Shown here: positions 26,518 to 36,460 of the stretch, one piece after another | Layout of the letters: the number at the start of each line of letters is the position of its first letter | Position numbering within the stretch: the stretch's first letter is position 1 | From: Chitinimonas sp. BJYL2 | GTDB lineage: Bacteria > Pseudomonadota > Gammaproteobacteria > Burkholderiales > Chitinimonadaceae | Assembly: GCF_027257935.1 (NCBI RefSeq) | Contig: NZ_JANZKW010000002.1 | Coordinates: 434,001-498,000 of the forward strand | Length of the DNA stretch: 64,000 bases | Reading direction: 5' to 3' | Notes under the pieces: model-generated | What the model was told of the DNA's origin: nothing | Database searches by the model: none | The model's input: only the letters and a program-made list of their open reading frames with translations | Made by a program: the position numbers and the translations under genes

Positions 26518-28002
26518 TCAGAAGCGGTAGCTGGCCTGAATACCGACCAGATGTGCGCTGCTTTCGAAGTTCACAGTACCGGTGGTGTAGCTCGACACGC
26601 AATTGACAGCCGTAGCGGGTGCGGTAGCGGGGCTGGTGCCACCGCAGTAACCATTCACATTGGCCGAGGCATCCTTGATGCTGATGTACGAGTAGGCTGC
26701 ATCCACCACCAGCGACTTGCTCATGGCGTACTTGGCACCAAAGGACAACCAGCTGCGGTCGCTATCCGGCAGCGTGCTCAGACGGTCGTTGGCGCTAGGT
26801 ACAGGCGACTTGTCATGCGCAATACCGAAGCGCAGTTGCAACGGATCGGACAACTGGTAGCTACCGCCGATGGCAACCTTGGTGGTGTCTTTCCAATTCG
26901 GGTTCAGACGGGTAAACGTAGCAGCCTGAGCCGGGTTGATGGTCGTCTTGGGAATGGCGTACTTCACATCAGCCGAGGTAAAGCTGGAGTGATTAGTGCG
27001 GCTGATATCGGCGTACATGCGCAGCACGGGGCTGAACTTGTGCATGATGTGCAGGGAATAGCTCTCCGGCGTGGTGACCTTCACCGAAGCGGCGGAGTCA
27101 CGGTAGCCCAGGGAACTCTCGATGATCGACACGGCCGATGGGTACTCGGTCGCGCTCGGCGAAGGCAGCGTCCAGTCTGCGGTACCGGCCAACTCATGCT
27201 TCACCTTGGAGCGGTAGTTGAAGCCGACGCGAGTGTTGTCGCTCACGTCCAGCAACATGCCGAAGTTGAAACCCACGCCCCAGTCGTCACCGGAGATCTC
27301 GGCAAAGCCATCCAGCGGACCCTTGCCGTCTTGTGCAATGGCGCGCATGGCAGCTGCACCGAGCGCAGCTTGTTGAGCCGAACCAGCCGGTGCCGCAGCG
27401 GCTTGCAGTTGATAAACACGGGCCAGCGAAGCGGCGAAGTTAGCGTACTGGCGCAGTTCTGCTTCAGCATGCTGAGCAACAACACCAAAGCCAACCGAGA
27501 GCTTCGGCGTCAGCTTGAACGATACGGCCGGGTTCAGCGCAATCACGGCCAGATGAGTCTGGTTCACGTTGTAGCGCAGCACGGAATCCTTCTCATATTC
27601 GGTACCGCTACCGAACGGCACATAGATACCCATGCCGTAGGCAAAGCGATCATTCACACGCGACGAGAAGTAGGTGTGCGGGGCAGCGGCGGCGTCACCG
27701 ATCTTGTCGTTGGCGCGGCCGGCAATGGCATTGCCCGACAGCGTGCGGCCGGTTGCATTCTTGGCCTCGACGGTGGGTACAACCACAGTCAGCGTACCGG
27801 AGAACTGGGTGCCATCGAGATAGCTCAGACCAGCCGGGTTATACGAGATGGTGCTCGCGTCGGCGGCTTCGGCAGCGCTGGAGTTGGCTGTGGCCTGGCT
27901 GGCTGCAGACTGGCTGCTGAACTGGAAGCCGGAAGCGTGGGCATATTGCGCCAGAGCGGCGGTCACCAGCAGCGTGGTCACTCGCAATGCGTGCTTGTTC
28001 AT
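26518..28002 (-). CDS. fadL: FadL/OmpP1-family outer-membrane fatty-acid transporter
   Basis: The 494-residue protein starts MNKHALRVTTLLVTAALA, a signal peptide ending AHA before SGFQFSSQSA. The mature N-terminus G-F-x-x-x-x-x-S-A-S and the NPAGLSYLDGTQFS motif are typical of FadL plug domains. The rest is amphipathic beta strands ending in the outer-membrane F (ASYRF). It takes long-chain fatty acids across the outer membrane, and its neighbours are the degradation genes. GGAGACAAC before 28002 fixes the start. Confidence 0.87.
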   Translation of the reverse strand: MNKHALRVTTLLVTAALAQYAHASGFQFSSQSAASQATANSSAAEAADASTISYNPAGLSYLDGTQFSGTLTVVVPTVEAKNATGRTLSGNAIAGRANDKIGDAAAAPHTYFSSRVNDRFAYGMGIYVPFGSGTEYEKDSVLRYNVNQTHLAVIALNPAVSFKLTPKLSVGFGVVAQHAEAELRQYANFAASLARVYQLQAAAAPAGSAQQAALGAAAMRAIAQDGKGPLDGFAEISGDDWGVGFNFGMLLDVSDNTRVGFNYRSKVKHELAGTADWTLPSPSATEYPSAVSIIESSLGYRDSAASVKVTTPESYSLHIMHKFSPVLRMYADISRTNHSSFTSADVKYAIPKTTINPAQAATFTRLNPNWKDTTKVAIGGSYQLSDPLQLRFGIAHDKSPVPSANDRLSTLPDSDRSWLSFGAKYAMSKSLVVDAAYSYISIKDASANVNGYCGGTSPATAPATAVNCVSSYTTGTVNFESSAHLVGIQASYRF

Positions 28003-28177
28003 CGATGTTGTCTCCATATACGGTTGGGGTGAATCCTGACCAGCCTTTCAAGCGCTCGGCCGGCAATGAAAAAGAGCATAGCACAGCGTTTAGAGCAAAC
28101 AGTCGAGGCGCCCTTCTGGTGGGGTTTTGTGGGCACTTTGACGACGCATGTGTGGCACCGTTGCAACTGGGCAGATG

Positions 28178-28208
28178 AAAAAAATCCCCGGACATGCCGG
28201 GGATTTTT
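28178..28208. terminator. Bidirectional intrinsic terminator after fadE
   Basis: AAAAATCCCCGG and its exact complement flank a 5-nt loop, with A/T runs on both sides. It lies 9 bp after the fadE stop on the minus strand. Confidence 0.88.
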
Positions 28209-28216
28209 CGGGTGGA

Positions 28217-30670
28217 TCAGACCGGCTCGCGCTGGCTGATGCCGGTATCGTGCTTATCCAGCATCTTGTCGAAATCATCGACCATGATGACCTCGCGCTT
28301 GAGGCGACGTGCGCGGGTCACGGCATCGAACTCGGCTTGCGTGATGAGGCCGGCAGCCAGCGCCTCATCCAGGCGACCCTTGGCGTTGAGCGACTTGAGC
28401 TTGCCGTCGCGCTGGGCACGACGCAGCTTGCCCTCGGTGGATTCGGCCTCGATATGGGCGACCAGTGCGTAGTTGAGCACACCCACCGCGTCGTTCTCAT
28501 CCTTGGGCACGTACATGTCGCAAGTCAGGCGATCACGAGCCTCACCCGGCTGCATGAGCAGGCGTGCGATCTTGGTACCCAGGCGGTCACGCGGCGTGGT
28601 GAAGTGACGACCCAGCGGGAACACGATCCACTTGATCAGGAAAGCGAGCGGCTTGTTCGGCAGGTTGGCCAGCACACCGGTAAAGGCCTCCTGCGCGTCG
28701 TGCAACGCTTGCAGTACCGACCACTTGACCAGCGGCAGGTCTTCCTTGGGGCTGCCATCGTCGGCAAAACGCTTCAGACAGGCGGTTGCGATGAACAGAT
28801 TGGACAGGATGTCACCCAGACGGGCCGAGATCTTCTCGCGGAACTTGAGCGAGCCGCCCATGCTGAACATGGCCATGTCCGAGAGCAGCGCAAAGGCGGC
28901 TGACAGACGCTCGATATCCTTGTAGTACTGCGCCAGTTCACCTGCATTGGCCGGAGCCGAAGCGATCTTCGAGCCTGTCATGCCCAGCACGAAGCTGCGG
29001 ATGGCGTTATCCATCACAAAGCCAAGGTGCCCGCTGAATGCCTTGTCGAACTCAACGGCATCGTTCGCCATGGCGGCCTTCATTTCACGCAGCACGAAGG
29101 GATGGCAACGGATGGCGCCCTGACCGTAGATGATCATGGAACGGGTCAGGATATTGGCGCCTTCCACGGTAATGCCGACCGGGATGGTCTGGTAGGCATG
29201 ACCCAGGTAGTTGCGCGGACCCATCACCACTGCCTTGCCGCCGTGGATATCCATGGCGTCATTGAGCACCTTACGCATGCGCTCGGTGTTGTGATACTTG
29301 AGGATGGCCGAAATCACCGAGGGCTTCTCGCCCGAATCCAGACCGGTCAGCGCCAGGCGCTGGCTGGAATCCATCTGGTAGGTGTAACCACCGATGCGCG
29401 CCATGGCTTCGTCCACACCCTCGAACTTGCCGATCGACAGGCCGAACTGTTCGCGAACACGGGCATAGGCGCCGGTCACAAAGCTGGAGAACTTGCCGGA
29501 TGCCACAGACATGGCCGGCAGCGAGATGCAACGGCCCACGGACAGACACTCGACCAACATGCGCCAGCCTTGGCCCACGAAGTCCTGACCACCAATCACC
29601 CAATCGATCGGGATGAACACGTCCTTGCCCATGGTGGGGCCATTCATGAACACCGAACCCGGTGGCGAGTGGCGGCGACCGATCTGCACGCCTTCGTGCT
29701 CTGCCGGAATCAGGGCGCAGGTAATGCCGATGTCTTCCTTGCTGCCCAGAATGTGGTCCGGGTCATACAGCTTGAATGCCAGACCCAGTACCGTGGCAAC
29801 CGGTGCCAGCGTGATCCAGCGCTTTTCCCAGTTCAGGCGGATACCCACCACGTTCTCATGACGCTGGCCGGTACGCGGGTCGGTATACGAGCCACGGCAA
29901 ACCACGCCAAAGTCGGGAATCGCACCCGCATCGGAACCTGCATAGGGACTGGTCAGTGCGAAACAGGGGATATCGATACCCTTGGCCAGACGCGGCAGGT
30001 AGTAATCCTTCTGCGCTTCGGTGCCGTAGTGCTGCAGCAGCTCGCCCGGTCCGAGCGAGTTCGGCACCATCACCGACACGGCCGCGGTACCACCGCGGGT
30101 GGCGATCTTGGTCACGACGCGAGCATGCGCGTAGTTGGAGAACTCCACCCCGCCATACTTCTTCTTGATGATCATGCCCAGGAAGCCCTTGTCCTTGATG
30201 AACTGCCACACATCCGGCGGCAAGTCCTTGAGCTCATGGACGATCTTCCAGTTGTCGATCATGGCGCACAGCTCTTCAACCGGACCATCCAGGAAGGCTT
30301 GCTCTTCAGCAGTCAGCTTGGGCTTAGGGAAGGCATGCAGGCGATCAAAATCCGGCTTGCCCGAGAACAGCTCGGCATCCCACCAGATCGAACCGGCATT
30401 GATGGCCTCTTGCTCGGTCTGCGACATGGCCGGCGTGATCTTCTTGAAGATGGCGAAGATCGGGCCCGTGATCAATGCACGACGCAGCGGCACCAGATTG
30501 AAGATCGCCAGCACGATGCCGGCACCAATCAACCAGCCGGGGTGACACCCCGTACCGAATACCGCGTAAGCAATCCCGCCAAGGATTGCCGCGCTCCAGA
30601 CGATAAGCGGCGCTCGCAGGTAGCCGAGCACCAGAATGCCCAGTACCACGATCAGGATGGTGAGTGCCAT
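28217..30670 (-). CDS. fadE: Acyl-CoA dehydrogenase, FadE type
   Basis: The 817-residue protein is close to the length of E. coli FadE (about 814). Two N-terminal hydrophobic segments (MALTILIVVLGILVLGYL; VWSAAILGGIAYAVFG) are followed by the acyl-CoA dehydrogenase domains, with CFALTSPYAGSDAG (substrate/FAD loop) and YQTIPVGITVEGANILTRSM. It introduces the first double bond of beta-oxidation. It starts 17 bp after the psrA-like gene, so regulator and enzyme form one operon. Confidence 0.92.
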   Translation of the reverse strand: MALTILIVVLGILVLGYLRAPLIVWSAAILGGIAYAVFGTGCHPGWLIGAGIVLAIFNLVPLRRALITGPIFAIFKKITPAMSQTEQEAINAGSIWWDAELFSGKPDFDRLHAFPKPKLTAEEQAFLDGPVEELCAMIDNWKIVHELKDLPPDVWQFIKDKGFLGMIIKKKYGGVEFSNYAHARVVTKIATRGGTAAVSVMVPNSLGPGELLQHYGTEAQKDYYLPRLAKGIDIPCFALTSPYAGSDAGAIPDFGVVCRGSYTDPRTGQRHENVVGIRLNWEKRWITLAPVATVLGLAFKLYDPDHILGSKEDIGITCALIPAEHEGVQIGRRHSPPGSVFMNGPTMGKDVFIPIDWVIGGQDFVGQGWRMLVECLSVGRCISLPAMSVASGKFSSFVTGAYARVREQFGLSIGKFEGVDEAMARIGGYTYQMDSSQRLALTGLDSGEKPSVISAILKYHNTERMRKVLNDAMDIHGGKAVVMGPRNYLGHAYQTIPVGITVEGANILTRSMIIYGQGAIRCHPFVLREMKAAMANDAVEFDKAFSGHLGFVMDNAIRSFVLGMTGSKIASAPANAGELAQYYKDIERLSAAFALLSDMAMFSMGGSLKFREKISARLGDILSNLFIATACLKRFADDGSPKEDLPLVKWSVLQALHDAQEAFTGVLANLPNKPLAFLIKWIVFPLGRHFTTPRDRLGTKIARLLMQPGEARDRLTCDMYVPKDENDAVGVLNYALVAHIEAESTEGKLRRAQRDGKLKSLNAKGRLDEALAAGLITQAEFDAVTRARRLKREVIMVDDFDKMLDKHDTGISQREPV

Positions 30671-30687
30671 GAGTCTTCCTTCCCAGG

Positions 30688-31359
30688 TTATGCGTGCCGT
30701 AACGCAGTCGCCGGAGCCGTGAGGCCAGCCACTACGAAAGGCACGAGGTAAGTGGCGATCAGGCGCGGGTCGCGCGCGTTGACCACCGGTTCAATCACAA
30801 ACAAACGCAAGATGTTGTTACCCGCAAAGGCGTTGAAGATGGCCGAGAAGGCAAAGTTCAACCGCCACTGCAATTCGATATCGCTCAAACCCGGCAGTGC
30901 CCTGGCAACGGCTTGGGCGTAGCGTGCAAACAGCTCTTCATAATGGCGCGGCAAACTCTCGCGCAAGGCCGGGTGTGCCTCGACAAAGGTACGGCTCAGC
31001 AAGCGCACGAAAATGGCACCACCCCGCTTTGGGTCATGGGCCACATCGAGCGCCGCGTCCATGAACGCCTGCATGATGGCGTCCACAGGCACCGGTGCCT
31101 GATGCGCCACCGATTCCAGACGATCCAGATTGCTGATGGCCAGCTTGGTCAGCGGAGTCAACCGGCGGGTGAAAACACCCTGAAACAGGGCATCCTTGCT
31201 GCCGAAGTGGTAGTTCACCGCCGCCAGATTCACATCGGCTCGCTGGGTGATCATGCGCATCGACGTCGCCTCGAAGCCGTGCTCGACAAACAGCACCTCC
31301 GCCGCATCCAGAATGCGGGTCGCGGTATCGAGTTGTCGTGCTTCCAGTATTTCGCCCAT
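30688..31359 (-). CDS. psrA: TetR-family fatty-acid regulator, PsrA-like
   Basis: The 223-residue protein has the HTH region RILDAAEVLFVEHGFEATSMR..ADVNLAAVNYHFGSKDALFQ. This resembles Pseudomonas PsrA closely (AGVNLAAVNYHFGSK). PsrA represses beta-oxidation genes until it binds long-chain fatty acids or acyl-CoA. A perfect operator TCAAACGATTGTTTGA lies 68 bp upstream, fitting autorepression. A second copy lies before the fusion gene at 26100. The role is supported by both the protein and the sites. Confidence 0.85.
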   Translation of the reverse strand: MGEILEARQLDTATRILDAAEVLFVEHGFEATSMRMITQRADVNLAAVNYHFGSKDALFQGVFTRRLTPLTKLAISNLDRLESVAHQAPVPVDAIMQAFMDAALDVAHDPKRGGAIFVRLLSRTFVEAHPALRESLPRHYEELFARYAQAVARALPGLSDIELQWRLNFAFSAIFNAFAGNNILRLFVIEPVVNARDPRLIATYLVPFVVAGLTAPATALRHA

Positions 31360-31696
31360 GGTGCTTCAGCTATTGCCCTTGCAGACCGGGTTCAGGACAG
31401 TGCCCTGTGGGTCAGCATAGACGTTGATCAAACGATTGTTTGAAACATACGTCCCAGTTATCGATCAGTCAAGCAAGCGCTCGATTTTTTGATTTTGTCT
31501 GTGTCGTTTGCATCCCAAGCTGTGGCGAGATCGCGCAGCAGCATGCTTACGCAGGATGTGCAGCACATTTTCCACAGCCAACCGGCTTGCAACACGAACA
31601 GGTGACAAAAGCAAAAAAATGAGATAATTCAATGAAGAAGCCCGGTTTTTGAAACCGCTTTATCAAGAGTTCAATACAGGCGCGCAACGCAAGCCC
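31360..31696. other. Intergenic region between psrA and flhA
   Basis: This 337-bp divergent region holds the PsrA operator. The remainder, AT-rich around 31480-31640, must contain the flhA promoter; I see no clear sigma-54 or sigma-28 consensus and no gene. Confidence 0.5.
31428..31443. promoter_or_regulatory. Perfect PsrA-type operator upstream of psrA-fadE
   Basis: TCAAAC-GATT-GTTTGA has perfect 6-bp arms and matches the PsrA consensus (G/C)AAAC-N4-GTTT(G/C). The divergent flhA gene starts about 250 bp away on the other strand. Confidence 0.7.
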
Positions 31697-33787
31697 ATGT
31701 TTTCCCGGCTCAATCTCTCATCGCTGGCTGGCCCCATCCTCGTCCTGATGGTGCTGACGCTGTTCATCCTGCCGCTGCCAGCGTTCATGCTCGACCTGTT
31801 CTTCACCTTCAATATTGCGGTGTCGATCATCGTGCTGATGGTGGCCATCAACACCAAGAAGCCGCTGGAGTTTTCGGCCTTCCCGGTGGTGTTGCTGATG
31901 ACCACCCTGCTGCGGCTGGCGCTCAACGTCGCCTCCACGCGCGTGATCCTGACCAACGGCCATCAAGGCGAGGCCGCCGCGGGCAAAGTGATCGAAGCCT
32001 TCGGCCACTTCCTGATCGGCGGCAATATCGCCATCGGTATCGTGGTGTTCATCATTCTCACGGTCATCAACTTCGTGGTGATCACCAAAGGTGCCGGGCG
32101 TATTGCCGAAGTGAGTGCACGCTTCACCCTGGATGCCATGCCCGGCAAGCAGATGGCTATTGATGCCGACCTCAATGCCGGCCTGATCAAGGAAGACGAA
32201 GCACGAGAGCGGCGCAAGATCATCTCGCAGGAGGCCGACTTCTTCGGCTCCATGGACGGTGCATCCAAGTTTGTTCGCGGCGATGCGGTTGCCGGCATCC
32301 TGATCATCGTGATCAACCTGGTGGCCGGCATCATCGTCGGCATGCTGTCGCATGACATGCCCTTCGCCGTGGCCGGCAAGACCTACACCCTGCTCTCGAT
32401 TGGCGACGGCCTCGTCGCACAGATTCCCGGCCTGATCATCTCTACCGCAGCCGGCCTCGTGGTGTCGCGCGTGGGTGATGATCGCGACCTGTCCGAACAG
32501 GTCATGAGCCAGATGTTTGCCAAGCCCAGCACGCTGTACATCACGGCGGCCGTGATCGGCGTGTTTGGTTTGATCCCCAACATGCCGCATATCGCCTTCC
32601 TGCTGATTGCAGGCTCGCTGGCGGGCCTCGCGTGGTATCTGGAACGGCGAGCCGAAGAGGCAAGTCGGCCGGGGCGTCCGCTCGATCCGGTCGCCGCCCA
32701 GCAACAGGCGCAGCAGGCTCAGCAAGCGGCTCAGGAAACCCAGAATGCCGAGGTCGGCTGGCACGACGTGGGCACCGTCGACCCGGTCGGGCTGGAAGTG
32801 GGTTACCGGCTGATTCCGCTGGTAGATCGCAATCAGGATGGCGAACTGCTGCGGCGCATCCGCGGCATCCGTAAAAAGATTGCGCAGGACTTGGGCTTTC
32901 TGGTCCCGCCCATCCATATCCGCGACAACCTGGAGCTCAAGCCCAATGCCTATCGCATCCAGCTCAAAGGCGTGGATATCGGCGAAGGCGAAGCCTGGCC
33001 CGCACAGTTTCTGGCCATCAACCCTGGCCGCGTGATGGGCCCGCTGCCGGGCACGCCCACTACCGACCCGACTTTCGGCCTGCCCGCGATCTGGATCGAT
33101 GCCAACCTCAAGGAACAGGCGCAATCGCTTGGCTACACGGTAGTGGATGCCAGCACGGTGGTTGCCACCCATATTTCCAATGTGCTGCAAAGCCACTCGG
33201 CCGAACTGCTGGGCCGGGAGGAAGTACAGCAACTACTCGACCATCTGGCCAAGGAATGGCCCAAGCTCGTCGAGGACCTGGTGCCCAAGCTGGTGCCGAT
33301 CAATGTGTTGCAGAAGGTGCTGCAAAACCTGCTCGACGAGGGCATGCACATCCGCGACATGCGCACGATTCTGGAAACACTGGGCGAACACATTACCCGT
33401 ACGCTGGATGTGGACGAGCTGACCTCGGCCACCCGTGTGGCACTGGGCCGCGCCATCATTCATCAATTGTTCCCCGGCGAAAGCGAACTGCAAGTACTGG
33501 CGCTGGACCCCAGCCTGGAGCAAGTCCTGTTGCAGGCCAGCCAGGGTAAAGGCGGTGGCCTCGAACCCGGATTGGCCGAAACGCTGCTCAAGCAGGCGGG
33601 CGAACTCAGCGAGCAGATGGAAAATCAGGGCCTCAACAGCGTGCTGGTCACACCCACCCAGCTGCGTCCCTTGTTATCGCGCTTCTTGCGTCGTTCCATC
33701 CCCCAGTTCCGGGTGCTGGCGCATGGCGAGATTCCCGATACCAAGACCATCCGTATTGTCGGCGTGCTGGGTAGCCAGGGCGCGTAA
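31697..33787 (+). CDS. flhA: Flagellar export gate protein FlhA
   Basis: The 696-residue protein starts MFSRLNLSSLAGPILVLMVL, with eight transmembrane segments in the N-terminal half. Signature segments are FNIAVSIIVLMVAINTKKPLEFSAFP and VTKGAGRIAEVSARFTLDAMPGKQMAIDADLNAG (the FHIPEP region). A large cytoplasmic domain follows that docks chaperones and substrates. It is the first gene of flhA-flhF-flhG-fliA. No flhB is adjacent, although the two are often neighbours. Confidence 0.95.
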   Translation: MFSRLNLSSLAGPILVLMVLTLFILPLPAFMLDLFFTFNIAVSIIVLMVAINTKKPLEFSAFPVVLLMTTLLRLALNVASTRVILTNGHQGEAAAGKVIEAFGHFLIGGNIAIGIVVFIILTVINFVVITKGAGRIAEVSARFTLDAMPGKQMAIDADLNAGLIKEDEARERRKIISQEADFFGSMDGASKFVRGDAVAGILIIVINLVAGIIVGMLSHDMPFAVAGKTYTLLSIGDGLVAQIPGLIISTAAGLVVSRVGDDRDLSEQVMSQMFAKPSTLYITAAVIGVFGLIPNMPHIAFLLIAGSLAGLAWYLERRAEEASRPGRPLDPVAAQQQAQQAQQAAQETQNAEVGWHDVGTVDPVGLEVGYRLIPLVDRNQDGELLRRIRGIRKKIAQDLGFLVPPIHIRDNLELKPNAYRIQLKGVDIGEGEAWPAQFLAINPGRVMGPLPGTPTTDPTFGLPAIWIDANLKEQAQSLGYTVVDASTVVATHISNVLQSHSAELLGREEVQQLLDHLAKEWPKLVEDLVPKLVPINVLQKVLQNLLDEGMHIRDMRTILETLGEHITRTLDVDELTSATRVALGRAIIHQLFPGESELQVLALDPSLEQVLLQASQGKGGGLEPGLAETLLKQAGELSEQMENQGLNSVLVTPTQLRPLLSRFLRRSIPQFRVLAHGEIPDTKTIRIVGVLGSQGA

Positions 33788-33883
33788 ACAGATAGACAGA
33801 GCCGCCAACAGCCCACTGGTATGCTGGCTTGGCGGTAGCACCACCACAACAAACCAGACACCCGACCAAAAAAGGACAGGATC

Positions 33884-35455
33884 ATGGTCGTCAAAAAATT
33901 CCAGGGTGACAGCACCCGCGAGGTGCTCAAGCAGGTCCGTGACGAGCTGGGTCCGGATGCGTTGATTCTCTCGAACCGGCAAATGCCGGACGGTTCCATC
34001 GAGATCATGGCCGTCGCCGATACCGAGCTGGCCACGCTGACCGAAGACAAGCGTACCGCCGCGCCGGTTGCCAAGCCCGCGCCGCCACGTACTACTGCCG
34101 CTGCCAACCGTGCGCTGCAGCGAACCTATGCGCTACCACCCGAGCTCGAAGATGACGAAGAGCCTACGCTCGACGCCATCCGCCCTGCCAGCCCGCCGCC
34201 ACCCGCCGTCCAGGTGGCGCCACGCTACAGCCACGAGGTACTGGCCGACGACGACCCGCAAGCAACAGCGCCCAAGACATTCACGCCGCGCTATCGCTAC
34301 GAGCCACCGGAAGCCGAGCTGCCGCCTCCCTCGCAAGCGCGGATGGAGCCCACGCTGAGCGCCGACGCGCTGCCTGCAGCCCCTGCCCCTGTTGCCCCCG
34401 AGATGCCCACCCTGGCCCCGGCAAGCACAGTCGCAACACCCGCCACCGCGCCACTGGGCGAGCATGGTCGTAAAATCGATACGATCAGCCACGAAGTCGA
34501 AGACATCGCCAGCGAAATCAAGTTGTTACGTGGCCTGCTGGAAGGCCAGCTGGCGGGCCTTGCCTGGTCAGAACTCAAGCGCCATGCGCCGGAACGGCTC
34601 GAAGTATTGCGTCGCCTGTTGAGCGTGGGCTTCAGCCCGGCACTGAGCCGCCAGATCGTCGAGCATATGCCCACGGGCTACAGCACCGAGCGCGGCATGA
34701 AATGGGCCCGCACTGCCCTGCAGCACAATCTGCCTACCGTGGGCGCCGGTGCCGATATCGTCGAGGCCGGTGGCGTCTATGCGTTGGTCGGCCCGACCGG
34801 TGTGGGCAAGACCACCACCGTAGCCAAACTCGCTGCACGCGCCACACTCAAGCACGGCGCCGCCAAGGTCGCCCTGATTACCACCGATGGCTACCGGATC
34901 GGCGCTCAGGATCAGCTGCGCATTTACGGCAAGATTCTGGGCGTGCCGGTGTATGCCGTGACGGACGAAACCGATCTGGCAGAAACCCTGGCCGATTTGC
35001 GTAACCGTCATCTGGTGCTGATCGACACCGTCGGCATGGGTCAGCGCGACCAGCGCGTGGTCGAGCAGATCGCCCTGCTGGCTGGCCAGACCACGCCCGT
35101 CAAACGCCTGTTGCTGCTGAGCGCCAATGCGCAAGGCACCACACTGGACGACGTGGTGCGCCGCTATCACGGTGAAAATCTATCGGGCTGCGTCTTCACC
35201 AAGATCGATGAGGCGTTTGCACTGGGTAGCGGACTCGATGTGATCATCCGTTACAAGTTGCCGCTGTATTACATTACCAATGGTCAGCGCGTCCCCGAGG
35301 ACCTCCATGTAGCCAGTGGCCTGTACCTGGTCGACCGGGTGTTCAAGACACCGCCCGAGGCGCCGGCCTATCGGCTCAAGCAGGAGGAGTATCCGCTGTT
35401 CATGAGTGCCCAGCAGCCCGCGCTGGATTTCTCCTGGCGTGAAGCCGCGGCCTGA
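33884..35455 (+). CDS. flhF: SRP-type GTPase FlhF, flagellar placement
   Basis: The 523-residue protein has the N-terminal B domain MVVKKFQGDSTREVLKQVRDELG, a long Pro/Ala-rich linker (about 60-190), and an NG domain. G1 is GPTGVGKTTTVAKLA, then ITTDGYRIGAQDQL, DTVGMGQRD and the G4 TKIDEA. It recruits the first flagellar components to the cell pole and is balanced by FlhG. The linker is longer than in many FlhF proteins. Confidence 0.93.
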   Translation: MVVKKFQGDSTREVLKQVRDELGPDALILSNRQMPDGSIEIMAVADTELATLTEDKRTAAPVAKPAPPRTTAAANRALQRTYALPPELEDDEEPTLDAIRPASPPPPAVQVAPRYSHEVLADDDPQATAPKTFTPRYRYEPPEAELPPPSQARMEPTLSADALPAAPAPVAPEMPTLAPASTVATPATAPLGEHGRKIDTISHEVEDIASEIKLLRGLLEGQLAGLAWSELKRHAPERLEVLRRLLSVGFSPALSRQIVEHMPTGYSTERGMKWARTALQHNLPTVGAGADIVEAGGVYALVGPTGVGKTTTVAKLAARATLKHGAAKVALITTDGYRIGAQDQLRIYGKILGVPVYAVTDETDLAETLADLRNRHLVLIDTVGMGQRDQRVVEQIALLAGQTTPVKRLLLLSANAQGTTLDDVVRRYHGENLSGCVFTKIDEAFALGSGLDVIIRYKLPLYYITNGQRVPEDLHVASGLYLVDRVFKTPPEAPAYRLKQEEYPLFMSAQQPALDFSWREAAA

Positions 35456-35469
35456 GCAGCCACCCATCC

Positions 35470-36360
35470 ATGGACCGTTTCAATAACCCCGTACCCACTC
35501 TGGCCACCGATCAGGCCGCTAGCCTGCGCAAGCTCGTTGGCGGCCCCGGTGGACGCGCTATCGCGCTCACAGGGGGTAGCGGCGCCGGCGTAACCACGCT
35601 GTCGCTGAATCTCGCCTCTGCGATCAGCGCCATGGATCAGCGCGTCTTGCTACTTGATGAGGACGACAGCCGGCACAATGCCATCAACCGCCTTCAATTG
35701 CGCCAGCGCTTTGCCTTCGAACATGCCATAGGCCGGGAAGTACGGCTCGATGAGCTGCTGCTTGCTGCGCCGGGGTTTGAAATGATGCCGGTCAAGCTCG
35801 CTCCCGCACTGGTCGGTCATCTGCCACCGGGTCGGGCGGCACAACTTGCGGACGAGTACGACTCGCTGATCGCGCGGATCGACTGGGTACTCATCGACGC
35901 CCGCCCGATCGCTGATGACACCGCGGCCGGGCTTGCCCTGTCGGCCGATGAGGTCATCGTCGTGATTACGCCCTCTGGCGATTCGATCACAGCGGCCTAC
36001 GCCGCCATCAAGCGCCTCTACACCGACTATGGCCGGCGCGATTTCCGCCTGCTCGCCAACCGTGTGCGCACGCTTGATACAGCCATGGCGTTGCTGCAGC
36101 GGGTCAAGGAAGTGGCGGCACGTTATCTGGACGTCAAGATGAAACTGGTGGGCTTTGTGCCGGAAGACGAGCAGCTCGCTCGTGCAGATCGGCTGGCCCA
36201 ACCTGTTTCTCATGTCTTTCCGCAAAGCGAGGCCAGTGTCGCCTTCGCCCAACTCGCCAGTGCCATGCGCCGCTGGCCCGGCAAGCGCAGCAGCGCAGAC
36301 CGCGAGAACCTGCTTTTCCGTGCCCTGGATGTGAGCCGCCGCCTCGCCACAGTGCGCTAA
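35470..36360 (+). CDS. flhG: FlhG/FleN-like MinD-type ATPase with degenerate P-loop
   Basis: The 296-residue protein sits between flhF and fliA, where flhG/fleN normally lies. The deviant Walker A of the family (K-G-G-V-G-K-S/T) reads GGSGAGVTTLSLNLA at about 35-49, so both conserved lysines are missing. LLLDEDDSRHNAINRL and WVLIDARPI fill the switch and Walker B positions. FlhG limits flagellar number through FlhF and FleQ; here ATP binding or hydrolysis may be altered. Confidence 0.82.
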   Translation: MDRFNNPVPTLATDQAASLRKLVGGPGGRAIALTGGSGAGVTTLSLNLASAISAMDQRVLLLDEDDSRHNAINRLQLRQRFAFEHAIGREVRLDELLLAAPGFEMMPVKLAPALVGHLPPGRAAQLADEYDSLIARIDWVLIDARPIADDTAAGLALSADEVIVVITPSGDSITAAYAAIKRLYTDYGRRDFRLLANRVRTLDTAMALLQRVKEVAARYLDVKMKLVGFVPEDEQLARADRLAQPVSHVFPQSEASVAFAQLASAMRRWPGKRSSADRENLLFRALDVSRRLATVR

Positions 36361-36460
36361 AGCCCTGCCGGATTTGTCAGCCCTCGCGGCGATTGCTAAC
36401 CTTGATCAGACCCGCAATCGCTTTCCCGGCGCGGCACACAGAGAAAAACGCTTCCCCCGC

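Noticed and set aside
26190-31483. A second shared operator CAAGCGCT before the fusion gene, fadL (28049) and psrA (31474)
   Set aside because: The same 8-mer also occurs inside coding regions (for example near 3155 and 3459), so it is probably common in this genome and not specific.
31718-33232. Long minus-strand open frame opposite flhA
   Set aside because: It is a shadow of the highly conserved flhA gene with His/Gln/Asp-rich composition.
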